A DNA stretch of 64,000 nt from Pyrinomonadaceae bacterium (lineage in GTDB: Bacteria; Acidobacteriota; Blastocatellia; Pyrinomonadales; Pyrinomonadaceae): positions 111,010-175,009 of the forward strand of contig JAJQRF010000010.1 of assembly GCA_021228405.1 (NCBI GenBank). The letters run 5' to 3'. The position numbers and the translations under genes are program-made. Shown one piece after another: positions 28,784-37,574 of this stretch. Under the pieces are notes generated by a model. The model was not told the origin of the DNA. It did not search any database and worked only from the letters and a program-made list of their open reading frames with translations. Numbering within the stretch: the first letter of the stretch is position 1; every line of letters starts with the position of its first letter.

Positions 28784-31327
28784 TTACCGCATTCTTTGCG
28801 TGTTGTCGCCAAGCCAAGCCTGACGACTACTCTGCGAATTCGTGCCGTCGCTGACCAGCAAACCATCGCTGACCAGTAATCCGTCACTTACCAACAATCC
28901 ATCGGCTATCGGCGTGTTGTCAAACAATCCGCCGTTTTCGGTAAACAATGCCGTCGAAGACAGAAACGACGTTCCGAACGTCAGTCTTTGATTTCCACTC
29001 GGTTCGCTTCCGTCTTCCAAAACCGTCCCGTCGCTGACCAGCAAACCGTCACTGACCAGCAAACCGTCGCTGACGAGCAAGCCGTCGCTGACCAGCAAGC
29101 CGTCGCTAACGAGAAGACCGTTATCGTAAACCCTCTGGTATTCGGTAATCAACTCCGTCCCCGTCAGGCTTCCGTAGTTGGGAAATATTCCGCCCGCCCA
29201 TTGGAAATAAGTGCCGGAAATCCTGGAAGCGTGACGCGGCAGATTGGCACTCGTGCCGAGCGGTTCGCCCTGAGCCGTCGGTGTCGGCAAATCCTGACGG
29301 ATAAATCTCGCCAGACGCACGGCACCTTCGATATTGAGTTCGCCAGCACCTTGTTCCAGGCTATTGAATCCGGCAAGCGGCTGTGCCGTGTATTGCAGAA
29401 TCATTTTCACCATATTCGGCGTTAATTTCGGATTTGCCTGCAACAGCAGAGCGGCTGAACCCGACACGATCGGCGTTGCCATCGAAGTTCCCGAAAGATA
29501 CATCACCTTTCGCGAATCATCCGCCGAATTGTTTACATTCAAACTGCTGTTCATCGCAACGAGCTTGTTATTTCTCGACTGTGCGCCGATGATATGATTT
29601 CCCGGAGCAACCAGATCGGGCTTGATGAGATTGTCGTAATGTCTTACGTTTGCTTCATCGCGCCAATAAGAACGCGTCGGACCGCGTGAACTGAACGTTG
29701 CGATTCCGTCGTCGCTTCTTTCGTTTGTTCCGAAAGAATTCGACGCGCCGACCGTGATAACCGAAGGATCGTTGCCCGGCGAATGGATTGCGCCGTAAAG
29801 CTTTTGTCCCTGCGCGTTTTTGCCGTTGTTTCCCGCCGCCGCCACGACCACTATGCCGACCGCCGTTAATCTGCGAACTGCGCGGCACAACGGGTCGTTC
29901 CGCCAAGTTTCGATGGCAGGTGCGCCGAGGCTCAGATTAACAACGCGGATGTTGTTTTGCGTCCGGTTTTCATAAATCCAGTTAAGCGAGTTGATCAAAC
30001 TTTCCGAGGTTCCGACACCGTTATCATTCAACACTTTGAGATTGATGATCTTTGAATTCGGTGCAATGCCGCGATAGTTCGAGATGTATAACAGATCGCC
30101 GAGATCGAGCAATCTGCCGCTTCCGCCGGCGGCAAGACTTGCAACGTGTGTTCCGTGACCGAATTTGTCATATTTCGGATTCGCTCCGGTGCCGAAATCG
30201 ACTCTTGCCACCACGCGGTCGTTGCCCGACGAATCGACGAATGAACGGTGGTCTTCGTAAACGCCCGAATCGACGACGGCGATTCCGATTCCCGTTCCGG
30301 TCACTCCGAGATTTCCCGAAGTCATTCTCATCTCGTAAATTCCGGTTGCCGCTTCGATGTGACCGAGCATACTGAGTTGGCGGTCGAGCGAAAGATGTTT
30401 CGCGCTTTGCAATGAAGCGATCTGTTCAGCCGCACGAACCGGCAGTTCGACGACCATCATCCCGAAATTTTCGGCAACCGAAGAGATCGAAACTTTATTG
30501 TCCTTCAAAACGCGAAGCAATTCGGGATTTTGCACGTCATCCGTTTGCAAAATGACTTTTACCGACGCGTTCGCATCTGAATTTTTCAGAATCTCACGCA
30601 GATCGGGCGACAATTTATCTCCGACAAATTCATCTTCCGAATTTGTTTCTTCGTTGAGATCGATCTTTCTAAGATTTTTCGCCAGCACAGCGTCTTCCGA
30701 AACCTGTAGTTTAAATTCATCGGAATTTCCCGTTGTGATGACTTTCAAATCGCCTTTCGTCAAAGAACTGCGAAGTTTTCCGGCGACCTTTTCTCCAAAG
30801 ACCGCATTGTTTCTGCTTAAAGCATTAAAATCTTCGATATAAAGAAAGGCATTTCCTTTGTATGATTCGATTGCCTTGAAAACTTCATCCAAACGCGAAT
30901 TTAATTCTTCGGGAGTTTTTGAATCGGTCACGATCTGAAGCCAGTTGACCGTCAGAAATCTTTTATTGCTTAATCCGTTTACATTGTCTGCCGAAGCCGA
31001 AGCAACTGCGAGATTTTCAACGGCGGCGTTTCTTTTACTCCCGTATCTGTCCGTGATGATAACGCCTTTTTTATCTTGCACCGCCAGCTTTGAAGCAAGC
31101 AGTTTTGTTTCTTTTTCCAAACCTTCCGTGAACCCGATAATTCCCTGTTCGGCTTTCTGCGAGAGGTCTTCGATATAAACTGAAACAGGCTGTGGTGTTG
31201 CCGCTTCTGTTTTTATAATTTTATTTGCCGAATTTTCCTTGTAATCCTGCCCAAAAGCAAAACTCGTCAGCAATAAAGCATAAACCAATATTGCCGAGGA
31301 AATTTTTGCGAACGATTTTTTTGCCAT
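28784..31327 (-). CDS. exported S8 (subtilisin-like) peptidase with degenerate Clp-like N-terminal domain
   Basis: 847 residues. Signal peptide to about residue 26. Residues 53-225 resemble ClpB/ClpC nucleotide-binding domain 1, but the Walker A position reads DRYGSKRN and Walker B reads FLYIEDFNAL, so no nucleotide binding is expected. Residues 255-320 look like an inhibitor I9-type prodomain. The peptidase domain has Asp353 (VVDSGV), His391 (GHGTHVASLA) and Ser615 (LSGTSMATP). The C-terminal region has LLVSDG hexapeptide repeats in two blocks. It should cleave proteins outside the cytoplasm. The C-terminal repeats vary in number and may be a stalk or sorting region. Confidence 0.9.
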   Translation of the reverse strand: MAKKSFAKISSAILVYALLLTSFAFGQDYKENSANKIIKTEAATPQPVSVYIEDLSQKAEQGIIGFTEGLEKETKLLASKLAVQDKKGVIITDRYGSKRNAAVENLAVASASADNVNGLSNKRFLTVNWLQIVTDSKTPEELNSRLDEVFKAIESYKGNAFLYIEDFNALSRNNAVFGEKVAGKLRSSLTKGDLKVITTGNSDEFKLQVSEDAVLAKNLRKIDLNEETNSEDEFVGDKLSPDLREILKNSDANASVKVILQTDDVQNPELLRVLKDNKVSISSVAENFGMMVVELPVRAAEQIASLQSAKHLSLDRQLSMLGHIEAATGIYEMRMTSGNLGVTGTGIGIAVVDSGVYEDHRSFVDSSGNDRVVARVDFGTGANPKYDKFGHGTHVASLAAGGSGRLLDLGDLLYISNYRGIAPNSKIINLKVLNDNGVGTSESLINSLNWIYENRTQNNIRVVNLSLGAPAIETWRNDPLCRAVRRLTAVGIVVVAAAGNNGKNAQGQKLYGAIHSPGNDPSVITVGASNSFGTNERSDDGIATFSSRGPTRSYWRDEANVRHYDNLIKPDLVAPGNHIIGAQSRNNKLVAMNSSLNVNNSADDSRKVMYLSGTSMATPIVSGSAALLLQANPKLTPNMVKMILQYTAQPLAGFNSLEQGAGELNIEGAVRLARFIRQDLPTPTAQGEPLGTSANLPRHASRISGTYFQWAGGIFPNYGSLTGTELITEYQRVYDNGLLVSDGLLVSDGLLVSDGLLVSDGLLVSDGTVLEDGSEPSGNQRLTFGTSFLSSTALFTENGGLFDNTPIADGLLVSDGLLVSDGLLVSDGTNSQSSRQAWLGDNTQRMR
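28849..28908. repeat. 18-bp coding repeats (LLVSDG), block 2
   Basis: About three copies of an 18-bp unit (CTGACCAGCAAACCATCG and variants on the plus strand) encode LLVSDG near the C-terminus of the S8 peptidase. Confidence 0.8.
29029..29125. repeat. 18-bp coding repeats (LLVSDG), block 1
   Basis: Five consecutive copies of an 18-bp unit (CTGACCAGCAAACCGTCG type on the plus strand) encode LLVSDG within the S8 peptidase. Some neighbouring copies are almost identical, which points to recent expansion. Confidence 0.85.
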
Positions 31328-31468
31328 ACCTTGCTCCTACTTTCTGTGAATCGAAAATATTTCGTTCGTTTTCCCGGCAAAATATGTGCCTCTCGGCTAA
31401 ATCGTGCTTTTCCGTTACTTAAGTTTTTTCGCACCTTATATATATTTTTTTAATAACCGTTCTTCGTT

Positions 31469-31500
31469 CAGATTGACCGCACGTTTTCGCAGATTGACCG
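31469..31500. promoter_or_regulatory. direct repeat upstream of the S8 peptidase gene
   Basis: The 11-base sequence CAGATTGACCG occurs twice with starts 21 bases apart, two helical turns, about 150 bases upstream of the peptidase start. The spacing would suit a dimeric regulator binding one face of the DNA. Nothing else supports a function. Confidence 0.3.
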
Positions 31501-31520
31501 ATTGGATTCTTCTGACAATA

Positions 31521-31556
31521 AAAAAAGGAGAAATGAAAATGCTTCATTTCTCCTTC
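31521..31556 (-). terminator. terminator after the oligopeptidase B gene
   Basis: On the minus strand AAGGAGAAATGAA pairs with TTCATTTCTCCTT around a small loop and is followed by a run of T. It is located 20 bases after the stop codon. Confidence 0.85.
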
Positions 31557-31577
31557 ATTTTTTGGCTCGAAAAACGA

Positions 31578-33698
31578 TTATTTCGTGACTCCGACCTGGG
31601 TTAAAGCGTATGCGTAATCAAAGGCGATTTCCTTCAAACGGTCGAATCTGCCCGAAGAACCGCCGTGTCCCGCACCCATGTTCGTTTTCAAAAGCACGAT
31701 ATTGTTGTCGGTTTTCATTTCACGAACCTTCGCGGCAAATTTCGCGCCTTCCCAATACGGAACCTGCGAATCGTTTAACGAAACTTCGATCAACATATTC
31801 GGGTAATTCTGCGCTTTGACGTTATCATAAGGTGAATATCGGATCATATAATCCCACGCCTGCTTTTCGTTCGGATTGCCCCATTCGATCCACTCTTCGG
31901 TCGTTAACGGCAAGGTTTCATCGAGCATCGTATTCATCACGTCAACGAACGGAACTTGCACGATTGCCGCTTTAAACGTTTCCGGCGACATATTGACCAC
32001 GCCGCCCATCAAAAGTCCGCCCGCGCTTCCGCCCTGGATCACCAAACGGTCGGACGCGGTATATTTATTGTCGATCAGCCATTTTGCAGAATCAATGAAG
32101 TCATAAAACGTGTTGAGTTTCTTGAACATTCTGCCGTCCTGCCGCCATTTTTCGCCGAGTTCGGAACCGCCGCGAATATGCGCAATGGCATAGATCATTC
32201 CGCGATCGACCAGACTCAGACGCGCCGTCGAGAAATTCGGAGTCATCGAAAAACCGTAAGACCCGTAAGCGTATAAAAGCATCGGAGATTTCCCGTCAAG
32301 CTTCGTGCCTTTTTTCATCACGAGCGAAACCGGAACCTTTACACCGTCACGCGCCGTTGCCCAAACGCGCGTCGTTTCATACTGCGTTTTGTCGTATCCG
32401 CTCGGGATTTCCTGCTGTTTGATAAGCTCGCTTTTTTCGGTTTTGAAATTATATTCGTAAGTCGAATTCGGCGTAATCATCGAAGAATAGCTGTAACGAA
32501 TGACGTTCGTATCGTATTCGGGATTAGTTGCCATTCCCATCGTGTAAACGCTTTCGGGCGTAGCGATTCTGACCGCTTTATTCTTTTTCAGATTCATCAC
32601 CTTCAAATATTCCAGACCGTTTTCGAGTTCGGAAACGACCGCGTGATTTTTGAAGAAGTCCAAATCCTCGATCTTTACATCGGGGTTGTGCGGAATGAAT
32701 TCCGTCCAGTTTTTTTCCGAAGGATCGTTCGCAGGTGCGCGCATCACACGGAAATTTACGGCTTTATCGTTGGTCGTGATATAGAAATTTCCGTCGTTGA
32801 AATCGACCGAATACTCGTGTCCTTCGCGGCGCGGAGTAATAACTTTCCATTCGCCTGCCGGATCATCTGCCGCCAGATAACGATATTCGCGCATTGTCTT
32901 GGCGACCGAACCGAGCATAATCATTTTATGATCGCGTGATTTTCCGACTTCGATATTGAACAGAACGTCTTTTTCATCGTAAAGCAGTTCGTTTTTATCC
33001 ATTCCGACTTCGTGCCGCCAGAATTTATCGGCACGTTTGTCCTCGGCATCTTCGGTCACAACGAAAATATGTTTATTATCGTTTGCCCAGGCGGTCGAAG
33101 TGACGCGTTCGATCCTCTCGGGCATCAACTTGCCGGTGCGTAAATCCTTGAATTGCAAAGTATATTGACGATAACCCGTGGTGTCGGTCGAAAATGCGAG
33201 AATGTTGCCGTCTTCCGAAACGTCGAAATCACCGATCGCAAAATATTCAAAACCTTTTGCCATCTCATTCTGATCGAGCAGAACCTGCGCATTGCTTCCG
33301 TTTTTATTTTTACTTCTCAAAAATACGGGATATTGCTTGCCGGCTTCGGTTTTCGTGAAATACCAATATTTACCCAATTTGTAAGGAACACTCGTGTCGT
33401 CCTGTTTAATGCGTCCGAGCATTTCCTGATAAAGCGTGTCAACAAGCGGCTGATGCGGCTTCATAAACGATTCGGTATAAGCGTTTTCATCATTCAGATA
33501 GCGCACCACTTCGGGATTTTTTTCTTTATTACGGTCACGCAGCCACGCATAATTATCAACTATTTCGTAGCCGTGTATTTTCAAGACTTTCGGGACTTTT
33601 TTTGCAACAGGCGGTTTCATACTATTCTGGGCAATAATTACGGCATTGCCTATAACTATAATAATCAGCGACATTAAAATGCCAAACAGCAATTTCAT
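31578..33698 (-). CDS. exported S9A prolyl oligopeptidase / oligopeptidase B-like protein
   Basis: 706 residues from MKLLFGILMSLIIIVIGNAV, chosen because it gives a signal peptide and has GAGG upstream. The N-terminal propeller includes DNYAWLRDRN and RIKQDDTSVPYKLGKYWYF, which are typical of oligopeptidase B. The C-terminal alpha/beta hydrolase domain has GGSAGGLLMGG (nucleophile Ser), EVSLNDSQVPYWEGAKFA (Asp) and GAGHGGSSGRF (His). It cleaves short peptides, often after basic residues. The signal peptide predicts an envelope location, unlike the cytoplasmic enterobacterial enzyme. It is transcribed alone. Confidence 0.92.
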   Translation of the reverse strand: MKLLFGILMSLIIIVIGNAVIIAQNSMKPPVAKKVPKVLKIHGYEIVDNYAWLRDRNKEKNPEVVRYLNDENAYTESFMKPHQPLVDTLYQEMLGRIKQDDTSVPYKLGKYWYFTKTEAGKQYPVFLRSKNKNGSNAQVLLDQNEMAKGFEYFAIGDFDVSEDGNILAFSTDTTGYRQYTLQFKDLRTGKLMPERIERVTSTAWANDNKHIFVVTEDAEDKRADKFWRHEVGMDKNELLYDEKDVLFNIEVGKSRDHKMIMLGSVAKTMREYRYLAADDPAGEWKVITPRREGHEYSVDFNDGNFYITTNDKAVNFRVMRAPANDPSEKNWTEFIPHNPDVKIEDLDFFKNHAVVSELENGLEYLKVMNLKKNKAVRIATPESVYTMGMATNPEYDTNVIRYSYSSMITPNSTYEYNFKTEKSELIKQQEIPSGYDKTQYETTRVWATARDGVKVPVSLVMKKGTKLDGKSPMLLYAYGSYGFSMTPNFSTARLSLVDRGMIYAIAHIRGGSELGEKWRQDGRMFKKLNTFYDFIDSAKWLIDNKYTASDRLVIQGGSAGGLLMGGVVNMSPETFKAAIVQVPFVDVMNTMLDETLPLTTEEWIEWGNPNEKQAWDYMIRYSPYDNVKAQNYPNMLIEVSLNDSQVPYWEGAKFAAKVREMKTDNNIVLLKTNMGAGHGGSSGRFDRLKEIAFDYAYALTQVGVTK

Positions 33699-33797
33699 TT
33701 TTATAATTTCCTCTTTGTTGAAAGAATGTGCAGATGCTTCGTCTATTTTACACCAGATAAGGTTTTTTTGTTTCAATGCAGGGCAGATTTCCACATA

Positions 33798-33832
33798 AAA
33801 AAGGCAAAATGAATTTTCTCATTTTGCCTTTT
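33798..33832 (-). terminator. terminator after citrate synthase
   Basis: On the minus strand AAAAGGCAAAATGA pairs with TCATTTTGCCTTTT and a T-rich tract follows. A TTTACTT heptamer series (33828-33852) sits between it and the gltA stop. Confidence 0.82.
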
Positions 33833-33852
33833 TACTTTTTACTTTTTACTTC
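33828..33852. repeat. short TTTACTT heptamer tract
   Basis: Three to four consecutive TTTACTT heptamers directly downstream of the citrate synthase gene, abutting its terminator. Same 7-bp period as the other short tracts in the window. Confidence 0.65.
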
Positions 33853-33856
33853 CCGA

Positions 33857-35005
33857 TTATCTTTCGCTGATCGGTGCGTATTTTAGACCGCGTTCGCCGA
33901 TGTATTCGGCGCGCGGACGGATAAGTTTGTTGTTTGAATATTGTTCGAGAATATGTCCCGTCCAACCCGAAATGCGCGAAACAGCGAAGATCGGCGTGTA
34001 TTGATCGAGCGGAATTCCCATCAGATAATAGGTTGAAGCCGAATAAAAATCGACGTTCGGAAACATTCCTTTCTTTTCGTGCATCGCTTTTTCTATTCTT
34101 TGCGACATTTCAAACCATTTCATTTCACCCGCTTTTTCGCCGACCTGTTTTGAAAACTTGCGAAGCCACGTCGCGCGCGGGTCTTCGGTTTTGTAAACCG
34201 CGTGACCGATGCCCATAATTTTTCGTTTTTCTTCCAAAGCCTTGTCGAGCCACGAATCGACATTTTCCAGACTGCCGATTTCCAGGAGCATCTTCATCAC
34301 GTTCGTGTTCGCGCCGCCGTGAAGCGGTCCTGCCAAAGCGCAGATGCCGCCCGTCACCGAACCGTAAACGTCCGCCAAGGTTCCGGCGATGACGCGTGTC
34401 GTAAAGGTCGAAGCGTTCAGCTCGTGGTCGGCGTGGAGAATCAAACAGATGTCGAAAATCTTGACTTCATCGGCTTCGGGCATTTCGCCACGGAGCATAT
34501 AAAGGAAATTTGTGGCAATGTTTTGATCCGCTAAAGGTGCAACGACTTCTTTGCCCTCACGGATTCTTTCCCAAGCCGTGACGACCGTCGGAAATTGGGC
34601 GGTCAGTTTGATCGCGGCTTTGACCGCATTTTCGCGGTCGGTTTTGTGTGCGGTTTCCTTGTCGTAAAAGCCGAGCGCGGAAATCGTGGTGCGCAGAACG
34701 TCCATCGGCTCGGCATCTTTCGGAAATGTTTTCATCAGATCGACGATTTCCGACGGGATTGCGTAATTGGCGCGAATCTGTGAATTGAGTTCGTCTAATT
34801 CTTCCTGTTTCGGCAAACGTCCGTTCCAAAGCAGATAAATTACTTCTTCAAACGTCGAATGTTCGGCGAGGTCGTGAATATCGTAACCCTGATAAATTAA
34901 GATGCCTTCTTCGCCGTTGACATCGCCGATTGAGCTTTGCGCGGCAACCACGCCCCGCAGTCCGGCGGTCGCGGCGGTTGATTCTTTTGCTGTAGTCATT
35001 GTCAT
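33857..35005 (-). CDS. gltA: citrate synthase
   Basis: 382 residues, the length of the shorter, Gram-positive-like citrate synthases. It condenses acetyl-CoA with oxaloacetate at the entry to the citric acid cycle. Visible: GYDIHDLAEHSTFEEVIYLL near the N-terminus, HADHELNASTF and GGICALAGPLHGGANTNVM (first catalytic His region), IMGIGHAVYKTEDPRA (second His) and a C-terminal end with FAVSRISGWTGHILEQ. AAGGAAA precedes the start. It is transcribed as a single gene between two terminators. Confidence 0.95.
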   Translation of the reverse strand: MTMTTAKESTAATAGLRGVVAAQSSIGDVNGEEGILIYQGYDIHDLAEHSTFEEVIYLLWNGRLPKQEELDELNSQIRANYAIPSEIVDLMKTFPKDAEPMDVLRTTISALGFYDKETAHKTDRENAVKAAIKLTAQFPTVVTAWERIREGKEVVAPLADQNIATNFLYMLRGEMPEADEVKIFDICLILHADHELNASTFTTRVIAGTLADVYGSVTGGICALAGPLHGGANTNVMKMLLEIGSLENVDSWLDKALEEKRKIMGIGHAVYKTEDPRATWLRKFSKQVGEKAGEMKWFEMSQRIEKAMHEKKGMFPNVDFYSASTYYLMGIPLDQYTPIFAVSRISGWTGHILEQYSNNKLIRPRAEYIGERGLKYAPISER

Positions 35006-35048
35006 TTTCCTTAAGTTTATTAAAAAGTATCGTTAAATTGAATTTAAC

Positions 35049-35082
35049 AAAACGGCTTAAAAGTGACAAGTTAAGCCGTTTT
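35049..35082 (-). terminator. terminator after the SAM hydroxide adenosyltransferase gene
   Basis: AAAACGGCTTA and TAAGCCGTTTT form an 11-pair stem with a 12-base loop, flanked by T-rich sequence in the minus-strand direction. It separates this gene from gltA. Confidence 0.82.
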
Positions 35083-35091
35083 CTTCAAATA

Positions 35092-35862
35092 TTAAATTGG
35101 CTTAACCAATAATTTAGTTTTTTTGTTTATTTGCAAAATTCCGGCGGCTGAACTGTTGACGGCGGAAATCTCCAAGCGTCCCGAACTGCCGAAAATCATT
35201 ACCAATTCAGATTCCTTTGCTTCCGCATAAAATCTGCAAATTTTACCGATTACCTTACCGCCGATTTCGACCTTGAACTGATCGGGCAAATCTGCCTTTT
35301 GCAAATTCGTGACCAGATTTCCGAAACGGTCGATGTGAACGATCTTTGCTTCAAACGAATCGGCGTTTTCCCTATCGGCTGAAATATCTCTAAACTTAAC
35401 CGTTTCCGTAATTTCCGTGCCGCACGATGAAGGATGAGCACCCGCTGAAAGATGCGCCGCAACGGGCGCGAAAATGTCGCGTCCGTGAAATGTATTGCTC
35501 ACATTTACTGCGAAATATTCCGTGTTCGTGAGTTCAAAAACGTGAAATTTTTCGGTATTTTCAAAAACAAAACTCAACAGACCATTATCGGGCGCAATAA
35601 AATAATAATCTTCGGTTTCGACCAGAATCGCTTTTCGCTCCGAACCGACACCGGGATCGACGACCGCGACAAAGATAGTTTTTTTCGGGAAATTGAGATA
35701 ACAGGATTCCAGCACAAAACTTGCCGATTCGATATTTTGCGGTTCGATCTCGTGCGAAATATCGATTATTTTCGCCGTTTCATCGATCGAAAGAATCACG
35801 CCTTTCATCGCGCCGACGTAATAATCCTGCGTTCCGAAATCCGTTAAAAGCGCGATGACCAT
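35092..35862 (-). CDS. S-adenosyl-L-methionine hydroxide adenosyltransferase (DUF62)
   Basis: 256 residues from MVIALLTDFGTQDYYVGAMK. Known members hydrolyse SAM to adenosine and methionine. Visible family motifs: LTDFGTQDYYVGAMKG, VAVVDPGVGSERK, APDNGLLSFV and NTFHGRDIFAPVAAHLS. The frame is open 34 codons further upstream, but that part lies in a repeat-rich leader and does not match the family. It is a single gene with its own terminator. Confidence 0.93.
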   Translation of the reverse strand: MVIALLTDFGTQDYYVGAMKGVILSIDETAKIIDISHEIEPQNIESASFVLESCYLNFPKKTIFVAVVDPGVGSERKAILVETEDYYFIAPDNGLLSFVFENTEKFHVFELTNTEYFAVNVSNTFHGRDIFAPVAAHLSAGAHPSSCGTEITETVKFRDISADRENADSFEAKIVHIDRFGNLVTNLQKADLPDQFKVEIGGKVIGKICRFYAEAKESELVMIFGSSGRLEISAVNSSAAGILQINKKTKLLVKPI

Positions 35863-35962
35863 AAAAAAATTATCCACGAAAAACCTCGAAGCGGCAATGC
35901 TTCGGGGTTTCGTGGATATACAAAGGGCGCGAGGCTCGGCAAAGCTCACACCTGAAAATTTC

Positions 35963-36024
35963 AATTACGAATTACGAATTAAAAGAAAATTTCCTGTCAT
36001 TCGTAATTCGTAATTCGTAATTTT
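35963..36024. repeat. heptamer inverted repeat (ATTACGA / GTAATTC)
   Basis: ATTACGA heptamers at 35963-35980 face ATTCGTA heptamers at 35999-36020. They can pair as a long stem with a short loop. The right block reaches the stop codon of the glycine-zipper gene and, with the T-rich end, might act as its terminator. Confidence 0.8.
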
Positions 36025-37106
36025 TATCTGATCTGTGTTTCGTAGGCAGTTTTGATTTTTAACTGCTGTTGTTTGTTCAAACGGATGTGTTTGCCGCGTT
36101 CGATGACGACCGCGCCGACCCCGAAAGCCGCACCGACGCTTGCACCGACTGCCGCGCCGACCGGACCGCCCGCGACCGCGCCGATCACCAAGCCCGTTCC
36201 GGTTGCCGCGCCGACCTTGATCGAATCGTCTTTGATCGAGCTTTTGCCTTCGACCGTTCCTTCCGCGTCAACGCGTTTCACGTTATCGCCTTTCGACGGC
36301 AAAACTTCGGTTAAAACCGCGTTGAAATTGCTCCAGCGGTTGTCCGTTAAAACGATGCGGTCAAACGACAAAAGCATTTCCGAACGGCGTTTAAGTCTGC
36401 CTGGTTTCGTGATTTTGCCGACTCTGCCTTCGATCACCGCGCCGCTGATCTCGGTCGGCGAAACGATGCGCGCCGTAAATTTGTCGCCTTCACGGTTGCG
36501 CTCGGTGCTCAGATCGTCAATCAATTCAACGATCAATTCCGTATCGGTCGGAATAATAATGATCGAATCGCCGTATTGCGGCTGATAGATAACTTCTTCC
36601 GGTTTATTTTTAATAACAGGCGGCTGATTGTTGTTGGTGTTGTTGTAATTTACATTGACGTTTTCGGCGACGTTCTTTTCAGGAATCGTCGGCGAAATAA
36701 CGGTTTTTTCGGGCTGTTTATCAACAACGGGCGTTTGGATCGAACCGCGTTTTTTCAGATCGACAGGAATTGCCGCATCGAAAGAACGCTTTTCAAACCC
36801 GGTGTCGTAGCCGGATTCAAATCCTTGCTGATAACCGTCACGATAATCGTCGATTCTGCCGTATTCCTTATTATATGCACGGTCGGCTTTGCCGTATTCG
36901 GAATGCTTCCCGACATTTTTCACACTGCTTTCGATAGAATCGCGGTAGCCAGCCATATAGCCGTCGGAATATCCGGTACGGTATCCGCGCTGTAAAGCGA
37001 CTTTTGCATCTTGGGCATTGATTGATTGAACGGGAAGAGTTAGGAAAGAAAATAAACTCAGGGAAAGACTTAGACACAAGCTCACAAAACTTCTGGTTAG
37101 CTTCAT
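36024..37106 (-). CDS. exported YG-repeat and glycine-zipper protein
   Basis: 360 residues from MKLTRSFVSLCLSLSLSLFS, with GGAGG just upstream. After the signal peptide come repeated Tyr-Gly patterns (RGYRTGYSDGYMAGYRDS, then YRDGYQQGFESGYDTGFEK), a Lys/Asn/Pro-rich middle, a beta-rich segment that resembles outer-membrane-linked TrbI- or DUF-type domains (DTELIVELIDDLSTERNREG), and a glycine zipper (GAVAGGPVGAAVGASVGAAF) near the end. Glycine zippers usually sit in or against membranes. The function is unknown; an envelope structural role is a reasonable guess. Confidence 0.75.
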   Translation of the reverse strand: MKLTRSFVSLCLSLSLSLFSFLTLPVQSINAQDAKVALQRGYRTGYSDGYMAGYRDSIESSVKNVGKHSEYGKADRAYNKEYGRIDDYRDGYQQGFESGYDTGFEKRSFDAAIPVDLKKRGSIQTPVVDKQPEKTVISPTIPEKNVAENVNVNYNNTNNNQPPVIKNKPEEVIYQPQYGDSIIIIPTDTELIVELIDDLSTERNREGDKFTARIVSPTEISGAVIEGRVGKITKPGRLKRRSEMLLSFDRIVLTDNRWSNFNAVLTEVLPSKGDNVKRVDAEGTVEGKSSIKDDSIKVGAATGTGLVIGAVAGGPVGAAVGASVGAAFGVGAVVIERGKHIRLNKQQQLKIKTAYETQIR

Positions 37107-37574
37107 TTGACCTCCAATATGTAACTGATTCAAAAAACTAGAAATGATTTGTCCACTATGGTTTATACACCACTCCTTAAGAAATTACAAGAAGAATTTT
37201 CAAAATATGAAGTTTTTTTTATTTTTGGAACCTAAAAAATATCAACGAATGTCAAAATGACATCGGACGAACCGAATCTGTGTCAGAGCAAGAAAATCTC
37301 CGTAAAATACGATTTGAGAAATTTCAACCTACATCGAATGCCTGAAAATTTCGGTTTTTATAATTCATTTTTTATCCCGTAATTGACGAAAAACAAGTAG
37401 CAAAGAACGGTGCATTTGTGGCGTTTGCACTTTATTTATCGAGCTCTAAAAAAAAATATTGAGTTCGTTAATGTTGTTATTGTATACTTCACAACAACCC
37501 CAAAAACTTAACCTTTCCGCTGTATAAAATTTTGTTTAGATCGCGGAATTTCAACCAAACAAAATAAGGAGAAA
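37107..37574. promoter_or_regulatory. divergent regulatory region with a candidate promoter
   Basis: AT-rich region between two divergent exported-protein genes. On the plus strand TTGAGT (37459-37464) and TATACT (37483-37488) are 18 bases apart, a plausible sigma-70 promoter for the large secreted protein; AAGGAG lies just before its start. I see no other structure here. Confidence 0.4.

Noticed and set aside
35863..35964. Longer N-terminus of the SAM hydroxide adenosyltransferase
   Set aside because: The extension (MKFSGVSFAEPRALCIS) shows no family match and is not preceded by a ribosome site; the internal start begins with the conserved LTDFG segment.
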